Shown piece by piece: positions 17,700 through 27,641 of a stretch of 64,000 nucleotides of DNA. Position numbers and translations under genes: made by a program. Source of the DNA: Fen-1254 sp963769605 (GTDB taxonomy: Bacteria; Bacteroidota; Ignavibacteria; UBA10030); contig CAVYML010000004.1 of NCBI GenBank assembly GCA_963769605.1, forward strand, positions 124,001 through 188,000, in the 5' to 3' direction. How positions within the stretch are numbered: the first letter of the stretch is position 1; the number at the start of each line of letters is the position of its first letter. Below the pieces are notes generated by a model. That model saw nothing but the letters and a program-made list of their open reading frames with translations. It was not told where the DNA came from and ran no database searches.

Positions 17700-17930
17700 A
17701 TGCAAACCGTAAAAATTATTAAAAATGGCGGCAGCCAGGCTATCCGGTTACCTCGATTATACCGGATTAAAGGGAAAGAAGCGTATGTCAAAAGGGTGCC
17801 GGAAGGGATTTTAGTGATAGAAAAAAATGATCTCTGGACAGCGTTTGAAAAGTGCCTGGAAGATTTTCCTCCGGATTTTCTCAAAAAAAGAAGAAAGCCT
17901 ATAAATCACAAAAGACGGATTTTTGAATGA
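17700..17930 (+). CDS. vapB: VapB-type antitoxin (SpoVT/AbrB domain)
   Basis: 76 residues. The N-terminal swapped-hairpin DNA-binding domain reads KIIKNGGSQAIRLPRLYRI and EAYVKRVPEGILVIEK. The C-terminal tail DFPPDFLKKRRKP would wrap the toxin. The ATG follows AGGATACT. The gene overlaps vapC by four bases (ATGA), so the two are translationally coupled. Confidence 0.85.
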   Translation: MQTVKIIKNGGSQAIRLPRLYRIKGKEAYVKRVPEGILVIEKNDLWTAFEKCLEDFPPDFLKKRRKPINHKRRIFE

Positions 17931-18325
17931 TATATTTGCTCGATACTGATATTTGCTCATATATCATTCGCAAACGACCCCGAAACCTTATTGATAAGTT
18001 TAAAAGTATTCCTCTTGGGGAAATTGGACTTTCTGTAGTGACAATATGTGAATTTGAATCGGGAATTCCAGGCAGTTCTCATCCGGAGAAGCTAAGGTCA
18101 GCAATCAATGCATTTCTATCACCATTTAGTATTATTGACTTCCAACAAACCAACGCTGTTTCATTCGGAATTATTGATTCCTACCTGCACGCTAAAGGAA
18201 CACAGATTGGGGATATGGATACAATGATTGCTTCCCAAGCTCTTTCCCGTGGACTAATATTAGTGACCAATAATATTAAGCATTATTCGCGAGTACCCCA
18301 TTTAAAATATGAATCGTGGAAATAA
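17927..18325 (+). CDS. vapC: VapC-type PIN-domain RNase toxin
   Basis: 132 residues with the PIN catalytic acids visible: LLDTDICSYI (Asp), TICEFESG (Glu), GDMDTMIASQAL (Asp) and the final LVTNNIKHYSRVPHLKYESW block. The last block is typical of VapC proteins that cut initiator tRNA. It appears intact and is paired with VapB. Confidence 0.9.
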   Translation: MIYLLDTDICSYIIRKRPRNLIDKFKSIPLGEIGLSVVTICEFESGIPGSSHPEKLRSAINAFLSPFSIIDFQQTNAVSFGIIDSYLHAKGTQIGDMDTMIASQALSRGLILVTNNIKHYSRVPHLKYESWK

Positions 18326-18326
18326 A

Positions 18327-18538
18327 CAGTTGTCAGTTCACAGATATCAAGATAACCTTGTAGCCGCAACGGTTCGTCGCGGAAGGGATGACTGAATATT
18401 GAACCTCGAACGGCAGCACTTCCGCACTTTATCAGAGCCATTCACCATTCACCATTCAATTTACCATTTACAGTTCACAGTTTTTAACCACATTGAACGT
18501 TTCTACGAAATTGCATATATTCCTATCAATATCAATCT
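18327..18538. repeat. Gap with short repeat A hairpin and heptamers
   Basis: TTGTAGCCGCAACGGTTCGTCGCGG (18358-18382) is a truncated repeat A hairpin. CCATTCACCATTCA and CCATTTACAGTTCACAG heptamers follow at 18440-18482. Confidence 0.65.
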
Positions 18539-18769
18539 ATGGTCAGGCAAACAGAAGAGACCGCAGAGGAAATGGAAACACAAACGGATCAATACCAAAG
18601 AGAAGTCTACCGCGCTATGACGCCGCAGCAGAAATATGAAGTGATGCAATCACTTATCGATTCGGCACGGACAATGAAATACGCCTATTTCCGCTCGATA
18701 CATTCTGATTGGACTGACCAACAAATACAACAAGCATTGTGCGAATGGTTTCTGTATGCCCGCTCTTGA
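18539..18769 (+). CDS. Small partner protein of the following nucleotidyltransferase
   Basis: 76 residues with YRAMTPQQKYEVMQSLIDSA and SDWTDQQIQQALCEWFLYA. The TPQQK stretch aligns with TSDER and TPAER in the partners at 16701 and 54866. The gene overlaps the nucleotidyltransferase start by 14 bases. Similar small proteins precede nucleotidyltransferases in many bacterial genomes; an antitoxin role is inferred. Confidence 0.55.
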   Translation: MVRQTEETAEEMETQTDQYQREVYRAMTPQQKYEVMQSLIDSARTMKYAYFRSIHSDWTDQQIQQALCEWFLYARS

Positions 18770-19097
18770 TCTTATTTCAATCTTTATCATTCCGCTTAAT
18801 TGCACAGGAATAGATTATATGGTAACCGGGTCAGTTGCACCGATGTTGTATGGCGAGCCGCGCATGACGCACGATATCGATTTGATCGTGGATCTGCATA
18901 CGGAGCGTATTCCAGCTCTGCTGAATGCTTTTCCGGAAACAGAATACTATCGTCCGCCGGAGGAAATTATCGGCGTCGAAATTGCCAGAGTGCAGCGAGG
19001 GCATTTCATTATTATTCATCATGCAACAGTATACAAAGCGGATGTTTCCCGAGGTCATCCGCGACCACCGGTCGCGGCTACAGAAAGATGGTCGTAA
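18756..19097 (+). pseudogene. Nucleotidyltransferase-fold protein with C-terminus replaced by repeat A
   Basis: The N-terminal 100 residues carry YMVTGSVAPMLYGEPRMTHDIDLIVDL, the core with DxD. After HHATVYKADV the reading enters repeat A (CATCCGCGACCACCGGTCGCGGCTACAG) and ends with RGHPRPPVAATERWS. Relatives usually continue with more C-terminal sequence, so the gene has lost its end to a repeat. Confidence 0.65.
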
Positions 19098-19222
19098 GCG
19101 CCCCTATGTTATCCGCAACAGGCTTGTCCCGAGAATATTGCCAATTATTATAGGGAGGTTGTCGCGGAAAGACACCGACATAACCTTGTAGCCGCAACGG
19201 GTCGTCGCGGCTACAGAAACAA
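19051..19222 (+). repeat. Dispersed hairpin repeat A, two copies overlapping a gene end
   Basis: Copy one (about 19053-19085) contains CCGCGACCACCGGTCGCGG. Copy two runs from about 19110 (TTATCCGCAACAGG) through AGGGAGGTTGTCGCGG to GTAGCCGCAACGGGTCGTCGCGGCTAC at 19188-19214, a 12-bp stem with a GGT loop and one mismatch. The remaining gap to the SLBB gene (19223-19434) is AT-rich and probably holds its promoter, but I could not choose boxes confidently. Confidence 0.8.
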
Positions 19223-19434
19223 ACCAATTAAGAGGTCATAGTTTACAATTCTCAGTTCCGACTAAGCACCATCTTTTATCCTTGAATTTTTCTCAAAAAA
19301 TTGCTAACTTATTATGATTATTTTGATAATATTGTTGGAATATCGTTCTATCATATATTTTGACTCAACTAAGCAGACGCAGGGTTGAAAATATTCGATT
19401 TTCTTAAATAGGGCACAATTAGAAAGTGATTACC

Positions 19435-22315
19435 ATGTTAAAGCGCGTATACCCATATTCACCGGAAATTTTAAAAATTTTAGGCAAAAAAGTAATTTTT
19501 TTTGCAAAAATATGCATTTCCGGGTTTATGATCACTTTCCTAATGAATGGGCTTCTCATCGCTCCGGCATATTCGCAGAGCGCCGCCCAGGTCGAAGAAG
19601 CAAAAGCAAAACTCGGTACAATGACTCCGGATGAAATCCAGGCTGCAGTTGCAAAATATGGAATGACAATGGATGAAGCCGAAGCCAAAGCGAGCTCCGT
19701 CGGAATCGATTTGCAGAGTTATCTTAAAGGGCGTGCTGCTGATTCAACACCTGCAGCGCCGCCGCAAACACAGGTCAACATACAACTTACACCCAATTCA
19801 AATGGTGTCACAGGCCAACCTGGCGCCGCAGCGCCTGGTATTCAGACCCCTGGCCTTCCAATGAATGATACCTCACACAATATCGGTCCAGCAACTCTCA
19901 TTACGAAGCCTACAGTTCCCGCTATAGATACATCGAAAGCGACGAAAGAGGCAGCACCTATATTAGGACCCGGCGGTATTCCATATTTTGGTTATAATCT
20001 TTTTAAAGGACGCACATCAGATTTTGATAATAATCCTAATCTGACAGACAATTCCTATATCATCGGAAAAGGGGATGTTCTCCGTATTTCACTTTGGGGA
20101 GATACTCAAAGCATGAATGATTATACGGTAGATGATGAGGGAAGAATTGTCATGCAGCCGGTAGGCGCAATACTTGTTGCAGGATATACACTCGATCAGG
20201 CAAAAAAAATGGTTCTTCATACGCTTGCCCGATCAATTGCCGGGCTTACTGGAAGACCTCCAACGACTATGCTGGATCTAACCATCTCCCGATTACGTCC
20301 TTTGCATGCTTACGTCATGGGAGAAGTGGCTAATCCCGGCGCTTATTCCATGAATCCTTTTTCAACTGTGTTCAATGCGCTCTTTACTGTGGGCGGTCCG
20401 CTTATTCAAGGCGGAATGAGAGAAATCCGACTTGTACGGAACGGTAAAACCGCAGTAAAAGTCGATTTATATGATTATTTGATCGGAACAGAAAAGACAA
20501 ACGATATCCGAATAAATGAAAACGATATGATATTTGTCCCATTGCGCGGAAGAACAGTGGGCATCAGGGGCGCCGTACCTCGTTCTGCCTATTATGAACT
20601 TCTTCCAAATGAAAATTTAAGGCGATTATTAGAATTTTCCGGAGGGGATTCGCAATACATTTTATCTTCAAAGAATTCAAATAGATCGAATTGTTCCATT
20701 TGCGGAACGTAAGCCCGGTGAACTCGAAAGACAAATCTTCGATATCGATTTTACAGATATTTTACTCCACAACAAAGATTATAAATTAGAAGATGGGGAT
20801 ATTGTTACAATCTATCCCATTCAGGATGAAAAAGAAAATTATGTGCAAATAGGCGGCGCCGTTTGGAGACCGGGTACATATCAGCTCGAGAAAGTTCCAA
20901 GAATCAAGGATCTTATTCAAGAAGCGGATAGTTTAGATCCGGAAGCATACCTGGATCGCGCTAAATTGGTACGAACGTATGAAGATAAGCGTACGGATGT
21001 ATTTTATATCGATCTCAATCGGGCGATGGCAGGTGATACACTTAATAACTTAGAATTAGAATCCTGGGATAGTTTGTATGTTTATACCTGGCAGGAAATC
21101 CTTGCTAACACCGATAGTGTTAGAGTCGAGGGAATAGCAAAACATCCCGGCACATATCCACTTTATGGGAATTTTACGTTGTATAATTTGGTCAAAGATG
21201 CCGTAGGATTATCCGATACACTTTTCAGGCAGCAAATTTATCTGCAGCGAGCTGATTTGGTACGTTTGAACAAAGATCGCTACACTTCCCGTATTATTAC
21301 ATTTAATCTCTGGGATCTTTATCAGGATCATTTTAAAGATACAATTCTCTTACCGGGAGATCGTATTATCATCTATCCGATCAATGCCGTCCAATTTACG
21401 GATAGATATGTCGATATTGGCGGGAGTGTAAAAACACCGGGCAGGTATAAATTGGCAGAGAATATGACGGTGCTTGATCTCTTGATTGAAGCAGGAGGGT
21501 ACACAGAAGACGCATCTGCAGATCAGGCGGAAGTCTCCAGAATTGAACGAAGCGGAATTGGCCGTGATTCATTAACAAGAATTCTATATGTTCCCATACC
21601 CGATTTTTTCGATCCGAATACTCTCTCTCAAGAAAAAGTCGTCCAATATCGCGCAACAAGCTTCAAGCTGCAGCATCGCGACCAGGTTTTTGTTAGACCG
21701 GATCCAAAATATATTTTCCAGAAAAACGTAACAATTTTTGGAGAAGTAAATCATCCGGGAACTTATGTGTTGAGCAAATTGAACGAACATCTATCGGATA
21801 TTATCAGACGTGCAGGTGGAATAAAAAATGGAGGATACGCAGAGGGGGGGAAGGTTGTTCGCGGTGGGATGAGAATGAGAATCAATGTTCGTTATGCATT
21901 AGAGGATCCGGAAGGTGACGACGATATTATTGTGCAAGCAAATGATACCCTTACGATTCCAAAAGAACCCTCTGCTGTGTTGGTATCCGGAGAAGTCAAT
22001 AATCCGGGTTTATTTTCCTATGTTGACGGCAACTCCGCATCATACTACATTAAAGGATCGGGTGGCGTCACAGACAGTGCGGATTTTATATTGATTACTT
22101 TTCCAACGGGAATTAGCAAGCAAGTAGGAACGCACTGGTGGTCTTCAAACCCGAAAATACCGGATGGATCGAGTATCTTTGTAGCAAAGGAAAAACCGGA
22201 ACCACCTGAGATCGTACCCAAAGATAAGCAGACAACGACGTTCGATTTTGTAAAAGACATGCTGGCAATAGTTGTCTCGTCTGTAACAATTATAGTACTT
22301 GCAGCTAAATTATAG
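19435..22315 (+). pseudogene. Polysaccharide export protein with SLBB domains, frameshifted (possibly a sequence error)
   Basis: About 960 residues over two frames. A signal peptide (MITFLMNGLLIAPAYSQS) leads into a short helical region and a linker rich in Pro/Thr. The Poly_export domain follows (YIIGKGDVLRISLWGDTQ, RIVMQPVGAILVAGYTLDQA), then about six SLBB-type repeats, each with a V.GEV..PG or IGGAVWRPG start. A C-terminal hydrophobic helix (MLAIVVSSVTIIVLAAKL) ends the protein. The frame breaks at about 20660-20675; the new frame resumes with RIQIDRIVPFAERKPGELER, consistent with one extra base. It would form the outer-membrane or periplasmic export channel. The start is ATG 19435; a GTG at 19426 is also in frame. 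Confidence 0.85.
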
Positions 22316-22372
22316 AAGATTGATCCATCATATTTTAAAATCTGAAATATATATTGTACTACTGATCTAATA

Positions 22373-22402
22373 TTGTAGCCGCGACCGTTGGTCGCGGATG
22401 GT
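22373..22402 (+). repeat. Dispersed hairpin repeat A, short hairpin only
   Basis: TTGTAGCCGCGACCGTTGGTCGCGG: a stem of CCGCGACC with GGTCGCGG around a 3-base loop, just downstream of the SLBB gene. It could also act as a barrier or attenuator at the 3' end of that transcript. Confidence 0.7.
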
Positions 22403-22561
22403 CTCAGACATCAATAATTCGCCGTAAGAGGTTGACGTTGGCTGCACGACAGAAAGAATATGAAAAGATCTGATTAAAAATAGACCAATCGATCAGAAGG
22501 TTGAAGATGGGAAAAATGTAAGAGATAAGCGTATTATTCGTATGAAAAAGAAACAGAAAAA

Positions 22562-22864
22562 ATGCAGCAACGTACTATGAGACTTAAAGAAAACATGAGA
22601 GACTTTTTCGCTCGTTATGTAAAAGAAAAATTTCCGGGTGCTAAAGTATATTTATTCGGTTCCAGGATAGATGACAATGCAAAAGGTGGAGATATAGATA
22701 TCCTGATTATTTCAAACGAAAAATTAAGTTTTATGGACATCTCCCAAATGCGAATACGTTTTTATAAAATGTTTGGTGAACAAAAAGTAGACATTGTAAA
22801 TTTTGCATACAATGAAGAGGATCCTTTTAAGAATATTGCTTTAAACAATGCGATAGAGTTATGA
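22562..22864 (+). CDS. MNT-type nucleotidyltransferase
   Basis: 100 residues with VYLFGSRIDDNAKGGDIDIL, the GS-x-DxD core, and the third acid in VDIVNFAY. This is a minimal nucleotidyltransferase, usually paired with a HepT-like or substrate-binding partner. The next gene overlaps by four bases (ATGA), but its product is cut short. Confidence 0.78.
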   Translation: MQQRTMRLKENMRDFFARYVKEKFPGAKVYLFGSRIDDNAKGGDIDILIISNEKLSFMDISQMRIRFYKMFGEQKVDIVNFAYNEEDPFKNIALNNAIEL

Positions 22865-22992
22865 CACACAGCGATCAAGATCTATTAACGGAATTACAAA
22901 GAGATTTTAATGATTTAGCAAGCGCCGCTGAAAATATGGCGTTATCTTATAAAAAATGCAAAAACATAGGAATCAAAGGACGGCATGATTAA
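22861..22992 (+). pseudogene. Truncated nucleotidyltransferase substrate-binding/HepT-like partner
   Basis: 43 codons starting from an ATGA overlap: LLTELQRDFNDLASAAENM and LSYKKCKNIGIKG resemble the N-terminus of helical partner proteins of MNT enzymes. It then stops at TGATTAA. Full partners have 120-150 residues with a catalytic or binding histidine that is absent here. Downstream sequence to 23149 holds no continuation I could recognise. Confidence 0.5.
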
Positions 22993-23149
22993 AGAACATA
23001 TTGAACAGTTGTGCTAATCCTTCAAAAATAGCCGCTCGAAATATAGCGATCGAGCGCCTGACAATTTTGTCTACAGACTTTGTGCTGCGACGGTCAAGAT
23101 GTCCGAAAATGAAAGCATTTTTCACAAACATTTTTAAAAAGTATAAATT

Positions 23150-24223
23150 ATGAAAGATGATAGAGAAGAAATATCGGAGCAAAAAAAAGAACCATGGGAT
23201 AAGCGGCTTCAAGATTTTTTAAACACACTACAGCCGTATATTTTACGTGTGCAGGAAAAACGTAAAAAGTGGCTCATTGCTAATGCCATAGGTGCAGTTG
23301 TTATCATTTTAGGAATGCTAATTTTTGCAAAACCATACTATGATGTCTCAGTTGATATTTTACCTGATTATGGAAACAAAACAGTTCTATCAAGCGGATT
23401 AGGTGGATTGGCATCAATGGCTAGTTCATTGGGTGGTATTTCCCTAAAGGCAGATCCAAATGAACTATACGAGAATGTACTTCAAAGTGAATGCGTACTT
23501 GACCCAGTTGTTCTGAATAAGTATTTAACGGAAAAATTTAACGATTCAATAAATTTAGTAGATTATTTTGAAATTACACCTGACAACAGTGCTCCTCCAT
23601 CTCTTCAAGAAAGAAGTCGTCTATTAAAATTATTAGATAAATTTAGAAAAGTAAGGATGCAGACTGACGTCGCTCGTACAACAAAAATATTGACCGTTAG
23701 TATAAGAATGCCGGAATCAAAGCTTGCTGCTGATGTTGTTAATCGACTTGTTGAATCGCTTGATCTATATGTTCGAACACAACGAAAATCGAATGCATCT
23801 TACCAGAGGGCATACATTGAAAAGAGAATCAAAGAAGTATCAGATTCCTTAGTTGTGGCTGAAGAAAGATTTAGAGGTTTTAAAGAGGGAAATATTGCGA
23901 GTGGGGCTAATCCGAGATTAATGCTTGAGGAAAGTAGGTTGAGCAGAGATATTGATCTACTGCAAACTGTCTATTCAGATTTAATACGACAATTAGAATT
24001 AGTAAAACTTGAGGAGATAAAAGATGTTCCGATATTGAATATACAAGAATTAGTCGGAGATCCAGTTATTAAAACAGGACCATCTCGTATAAAATGGTCA
24101 ATTGCACTGATGTTTTTTTATGCAAGTATTGTAACCATTTCTTTTGCAAAATTTCCTGAAATTCGAAAAGGGTGGTTTATCATAAAAACTTTTTTTATGA
24201 ATTTCGGTAAAAAAAACATTTAA
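23150..24223 (+). CDS. Wzz/GumC-like polysaccharide chain-length or export co-polymerase
   Basis: 357 residues with two membrane helices, WLIANAIGAVVIILGMLIFA (about 40-60) and WSIALMFFYASIVTISFA near the C-terminus. The periplasmic region between them contains a coiled coil (QRAYIEKRIKEVSDSLVVAEE). The GNVR-type region near the second helix reads LVKLEEIKDVPILNIQELV. There is no kinase domain. It would control chain length together with the SLBB export protein upstream and the EpsG-like polymerase downstream. The upstream end is separated from the SLBB gene by a nucleotidyltransferase pair. Confidence 0.82.
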   Translation: MKDDREEISEQKKEPWDKRLQDFLNTLQPYILRVQEKRKKWLIANAIGAVVIILGMLIFAKPYYDVSVDILPDYGNKTVLSSGLGGLASMASSLGGISLKADPNELYENVLQSECVLDPVVLNKYLTEKFNDSINLVDYFEITPDNSAPPSLQERSRLLKLLDKFRKVRMQTDVARTTKILTVSIRMPESKLAADVVNRLVESLDLYVRTQRKSNASYQRAYIEKRIKEVSDSLVVAEERFRGFKEGNIASGANPRLMLEESRLSRDIDLLQTVYSDLIRQLELVKLEEIKDVPILNIQELVGDPVIKTGPSRIKWSIALMFFYASIVTISFAKFPEIRKGWFIIKTFFMNFGKKNI

Positions 24224-24364
24224 TGATTTCCTCCAAGTATATCTGCTAATTGCTTAAAAATAATAGAGAATCTATCAGATGATATTAGACAGATTGAATT
24301 GATTATTATCATATTCTTTACAAACATTCTCCCTATTGTAGATAGCTTCAATCTTCGTTATTTC

Positions 24365-25905
24365 GTAACTGCTCAGCGTAATTGAGGAACCGGAGACAAA
24401 GGATTTCCTGCAAAGATGCTTGAAAGAGCAGAGAGAATATTGACACCTTGTTTTTTCATTGTGGAAATGTATCCACGAATGCGACAATAAGAGAGCGCAC
24501 CATGATGACTACGGAAGGTGCCGGATATCTTATGTTTAACTTTCACCATGCGCAAGTCTCGTTCGGCCAGATTGTTTGTAAATGGCACCGTTGGATCAAA
24601 GAGAAATGCCAATACCTCATCACGGTGCTCGTGAAGACGATTCAAGAGATTTCTGGTTTTCGATTGTTTGACTCTTCCGCGTTTGTGCGGAGACCCTCGA
24701 TTGAGACGGTTCAGACGAAATCCGGATTGTAAAAGAGTATCATAACGGTGAACCGAACGTGTAACAAAGTTCTTTGATATAGGTTTTGTCTGGATCTTCT
24801 CTTTGATGTGGAATAACAGATCGATCAGTTTCTGAGCCCAGGCTTGATGATAGTCCTCATAAACAGAGCGTAATTCCCTCACAATATGGGCATTACAATA
24901 CGCATGAGTCAAGTGGTCGTAGCGTGCGTAGGATTCCCAGAAATCGTGGATGATTCTTCCTGTGGTTTTAGGAAGGATACCGATTTTATCCATTGCTTCT
25001 TTTCCGCGCTTGGAGTCAATGCCATAATGCGTATAGATATCGGTAGAAGCAGTATGGATCCAGTGTAATTTGTTCTCGCAGAACATCCCGGTCTCATCAA
25101 CATGCAGAATCGGAGCTTGCTGCAACTGTTCTTTGATCTGTTCTTCAGTTTGTGCCAGATGTCGATAGGCTTCTGCAATCCAGTTCTTGAGTGTGCCTTC
25201 GGAGAGTGCGCATCCAAAGATGTCTTGCAAAAACTCTGTTGTTCTCTCAAAAGGAATGATCTGGTGTTGCATCATATATAGAACGATACTCTTGATAGTA
25301 GAACCGAATTGTGTTGCTTTGGTGATATCCTGAGGAAATATGCCGGATGTCTTCGTATGACAACACGGGCATTGTTTCACCTCGGAACGATGTTCTGTGA
25401 CTTCCATCTTCACCTCCGGAAGATCGAAGACTTGACGGGTCTGAACAGCTTGGACGGGAACGTGTTCTAACGAAGAACCACAACCGATGCAGGTACGGGC
25501 AGGATGAATAACAACATGATCGATGTTAGTAGACTTTCGCAAGGTTGTTCCCGGGTGGCCTGTTTGACCGCCTGTCGGACGTTGTTTTTTGTTCTTTACT
25601 GTGCCACTTTGTATATTGCGTCTATACCCATCACTGAAAGGAGATTTATGGCTGTTCTGACTATTTTTGTTAAGTGCGATTTCCAATTCGATGACTCGTG
25701 CGTCTAACTTGTCTATTCGATCAAGAAGCAGCAAGATAAGATCTGCTGCCGCTTCCGGTTGAGTTTTGCAGAGATGTATTAATCCTTCTCGTGTGTATTT
25801 TTGCTTTTCCATACACACAAGATATAAAGTGATTTCTAAAAGTACAAGCCCTAACTCTATATTTATTGAATATATTTTATCTCACATTTTTCGCTGAGCA
25901 GTTAC
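24365..25905 (-). mobile_element. IS66-family insertion sequence, complete, 1541 bp
   Basis: The ends are perfect 14-bp inverted repeats, GTAACTGCTCAGCG at 24365-24378 and its complement at 25892-25905. They are flanked by identical 8-bp sequences GTTATTTC (24357-24364 and 25906-25913). An 8-bp duplication is characteristic of IS66. The element holds one transposase gene and no tnpA/tnpB accessory genes. It inserted between the Wzz gene and the IS1380-type element. Confidence 0.93.
24373..25812 (-). CDS. IS66-family transposase (TnpC type)
   Basis: About 479 residues. The N-terminal leucine-rich coiled coil (LILLLLDRIDKLDARVIELE) is followed by the conserved NSQNSHKSPFSDG. A zinc-finger-like part has CIGCGS and CPCCHTKTSG. 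The DDE catalytic domain has HVDETGMF, the IIHDFWESY/AYCNAHIVREL block and FTNNLAERDLRMVKVKHKISG at the Glu. ATG 25812 is preferred to the GTG at 25818. It lies within intact inverted repeats, so the element may be active. Confidence 0.93.
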   Translation of the reverse strand: MEKQKYTREGLIHLCKTQPEAAADLILLLLDRIDKLDARVIELEIALNKNSQNSHKSPFSDGYRRNIQSGTVKNKKQRPTGGQTGHPGTTLRKSTNIDHVVIHPARTCIGCGSSLEHVPVQAVQTRQVFDLPEVKMEVTEHRSEVKQCPCCHTKTSGIFPQDITKATQFGSTIKSIVLYMMQHQIIPFERTTEFLQDIFGCALSEGTLKNWIAEAYRHLAQTEEQIKEQLQQAPILHVDETGMFCENKLHWIHTASTDIYTHYGIDSKRGKEAMDKIGILPKTTGRIIHDFWESYARYDHLTHAYCNAHIVRELRSVYEDYHQAWAQKLIDLLFHIKEKIQTKPISKNFVTRSVHRYDTLLQSGFRLNRLNRGSPHKRGRVKQSKTRNLLNRLHEHRDEVLAFLFDPTVPFTNNLAERDLRMVKVKHKISGTFRSHHGALSYCRIRGYISTMKKQGVNILSALSSIFAGNPLSPVPQLR

Positions 25906-26082
25906 GTTATTTCAAAAAATCACTTTTCACTTTCATTTAAAAGATATATAGATACTATGCCAGATTTTAATGTCATTTTACACGCCGATAGAATAATTTG
26001 TATTGAGCACTCAGGGATACCCCAAAAGTGCAGAGTAGAAAAAGTTGGAATAAGGAATTGAAATGAAGATTATTGTTTTAAA

Positions 26083-27523
26083 CCTGAATCCTGCGTGAAT
26101 ATTGATACAAAAGTTGAAAATACATAATAAAAACAGTATAATTTCACAAGAAAGTCAAAAGTATTCAACCTACCTTTTAGTTAGGTTCATTACCGATGCG
26201 CCGAGGGCCCAAAAATCTCGATATTTCATTCACCGGGAAAAATCTTACACATTTCGGTGGAGTATATCTTATTTCTCTCTTCCTTCGCTGCATCAAGTTC
26301 AAGACTGTGTTATACAAGTCGCTTTCCTTGACCCAACGCAACAATCATTACTCAATTACCGAAAGCATTTTGGCTGTGATGTATCCGAGTATGCTCGGGA
26401 TTGGTCGTATCGAAACGACAGATCTTCTCAAACACAACGGAGTGTTTCAATATCTTGTTGGTCTTCCCGCATATCCGGATCCAACTACTCTACGACGATT
26501 CTTGCAACGCCTTTCACCCGATGGAGTAACGAAGCTTCGCTCTGTACATTCACAATTTTTAAAGATGATGTTACAGAAGCCTCATCCAGCCAAGAACATG
26601 ATTCTCGATATGGACTCCACCGTTCTGACTCTCTATGGAAAACAGGAGCTTGCTCTTGTTGGATACAATCCGACCAAACATGGACGTCCGTCATATCATC
26701 CGCTCTTATGCTTCGATGGCATCACCAAAGATTGTATTCATGGAGAACTCCGAGCCGGCAACGTGTATACATCAGCCGGAACGACCAACTTACTCGACGC
26801 ATCCTTTGCCAAAATACCACCAACCGTAAAACGTGTTTTTATCCGCGCAGACAAAGGGTTTTACGATCACAAGATTGTCGAAAAAATCGAAACCGTGCCT
26901 TCGCGCATGTTTGCCATCGCCGCAAAATTAACTGCTCCTATCAAGAGACGGCTTTCATCTCTTCGGTATCACAGCCCAACACCGGGGATCGAAACAGCCA
27001 ATTTCACCTATCAACCAAACGGATGGAAACATCGCTATCGGTTTGTGATCATTCGACGACCGATACCCGAAGATCCAACAGAACAACTTTCTCTATTTTC
27101 CATGGGCAAATTCAGTTACCAAGTCATTGTGACCAATATGAAACTCAAGCCTCTCAATATCTGGCGCTTCTACAATGGCCGTGCTGCGATAGAGCTTATT
27201 ATCAAAGAACTCAAGAACGATTACCCATTAGCAAAGATTCCAACAAAACATTTTGCGGCGAACGAGTCATATTTCCACATTCTCTTGTTTTCATACAATA
27301 TTATCAATTGGTTCAAACGTCTATGTCTCCCAGAAAAGTATCATACAATGACTCTCAGTTCACTCAGAGCACGTCTCTTGCTTATTCCCGGAGAACTGGT
27401 GCATTCAGGCAATCGACCGATACTCAAATTGCCGGAACATTTTCGTGACAAAGATGCTGTTAGATTCGCCTTACATAATACTTCCAAATTGAAATTATGA
27501 CCATTTTTCACGCAGGTTTCAGG
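26083..27523 (+). mobile_element. IS1380-family insertion sequence, about 1441 bp
   Basis: The ends are 17-bp inverted repeats with one mismatch: CCTGAATCCTGCGTGAA at 26083-26099 and the complement of CCTGAAACCTGCGTGAA at 27507-27523. Flanks are TTTTAAA on the left and TTAACAT on the right; an exact 4-bp duplication cannot be fixed by eye. One transposase gene fills the element. It lies between the IS66 element and the flippase gene. Confidence 0.85.
26196..27500 (+). CDS. IS1380-family transposase
   Basis: 434 residues with the group-1 DDE pattern: MILDMDSTVLTLYGKQE, GYNPTKHGRPSYHPLL, the second Asp in FIRADKGFYDHK, and FYNGRAAIELIIKELKNDY with the catalytic Glu. The N-terminus has the usual helix-turn-helix-like region before the first Asp. 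The gene is full length and sits inside inverted repeats. Confidence 0.92.
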   Translation: MRRGPKNLDISFTGKNLTHFGGVYLISLFLRCIKFKTVLYKSLSLTQRNNHYSITESILAVMYPSMLGIGRIETTDLLKHNGVFQYLVGLPAYPDPTTLRRFLQRLSPDGVTKLRSVHSQFLKMMLQKPHPAKNMILDMDSTVLTLYGKQELALVGYNPTKHGRPSYHPLLCFDGITKDCIHGELRAGNVYTSAGTTNLLDASFAKIPPTVKRVFIRADKGFYDHKIVEKIETVPSRMFAIAAKLTAPIKRRLSSLRYHSPTPGIETANFTYQPNGWKHRYRFVIIRRPIPEDPTEQLSLFSMGKFSYQVIVTNMKLKPLNIWRFYNGRAAIELIIKELKNDYPLAKIPTKHFAANESYFHILLFSYNIINWFKRLCLPEKYHTMTLSSLRARLLLIPGELVHSGNRPILKLPEHFRDKDAVRFALHNTSKLKL

Positions 27524-27641
27524 TTAACATGTGAAATGGGGCACACAAAAGTATGGAAATTACACTTAAGCGGAAAATATTTAATTTATAGATGCTTGTG
27601 AAAGATTTAAAGTAGATAAAAATTACAAATGAAATTATAGA

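Noticed and set aside
12964..19097. A chromosomal integron array
   Set aside because: The modules share orientation and are separated by hairpin repeats, but I see no integrase and no attC-type core sites, and the same repeats also occur away from modules.
20650..20700. A programmed frameshift in the SLBB gene
   Set aside because: No slippery heptamer with a downstream structure is evident, and several unrelated genes in the window show similar breaks.
26102..27448. A 448-codon open frame in the IS1380-type element
   Set aside because: It lies in another frame over the transposase, is rich in Ser, Arg and Thr without a domain pattern, and the true frame shows the full DDE signature.
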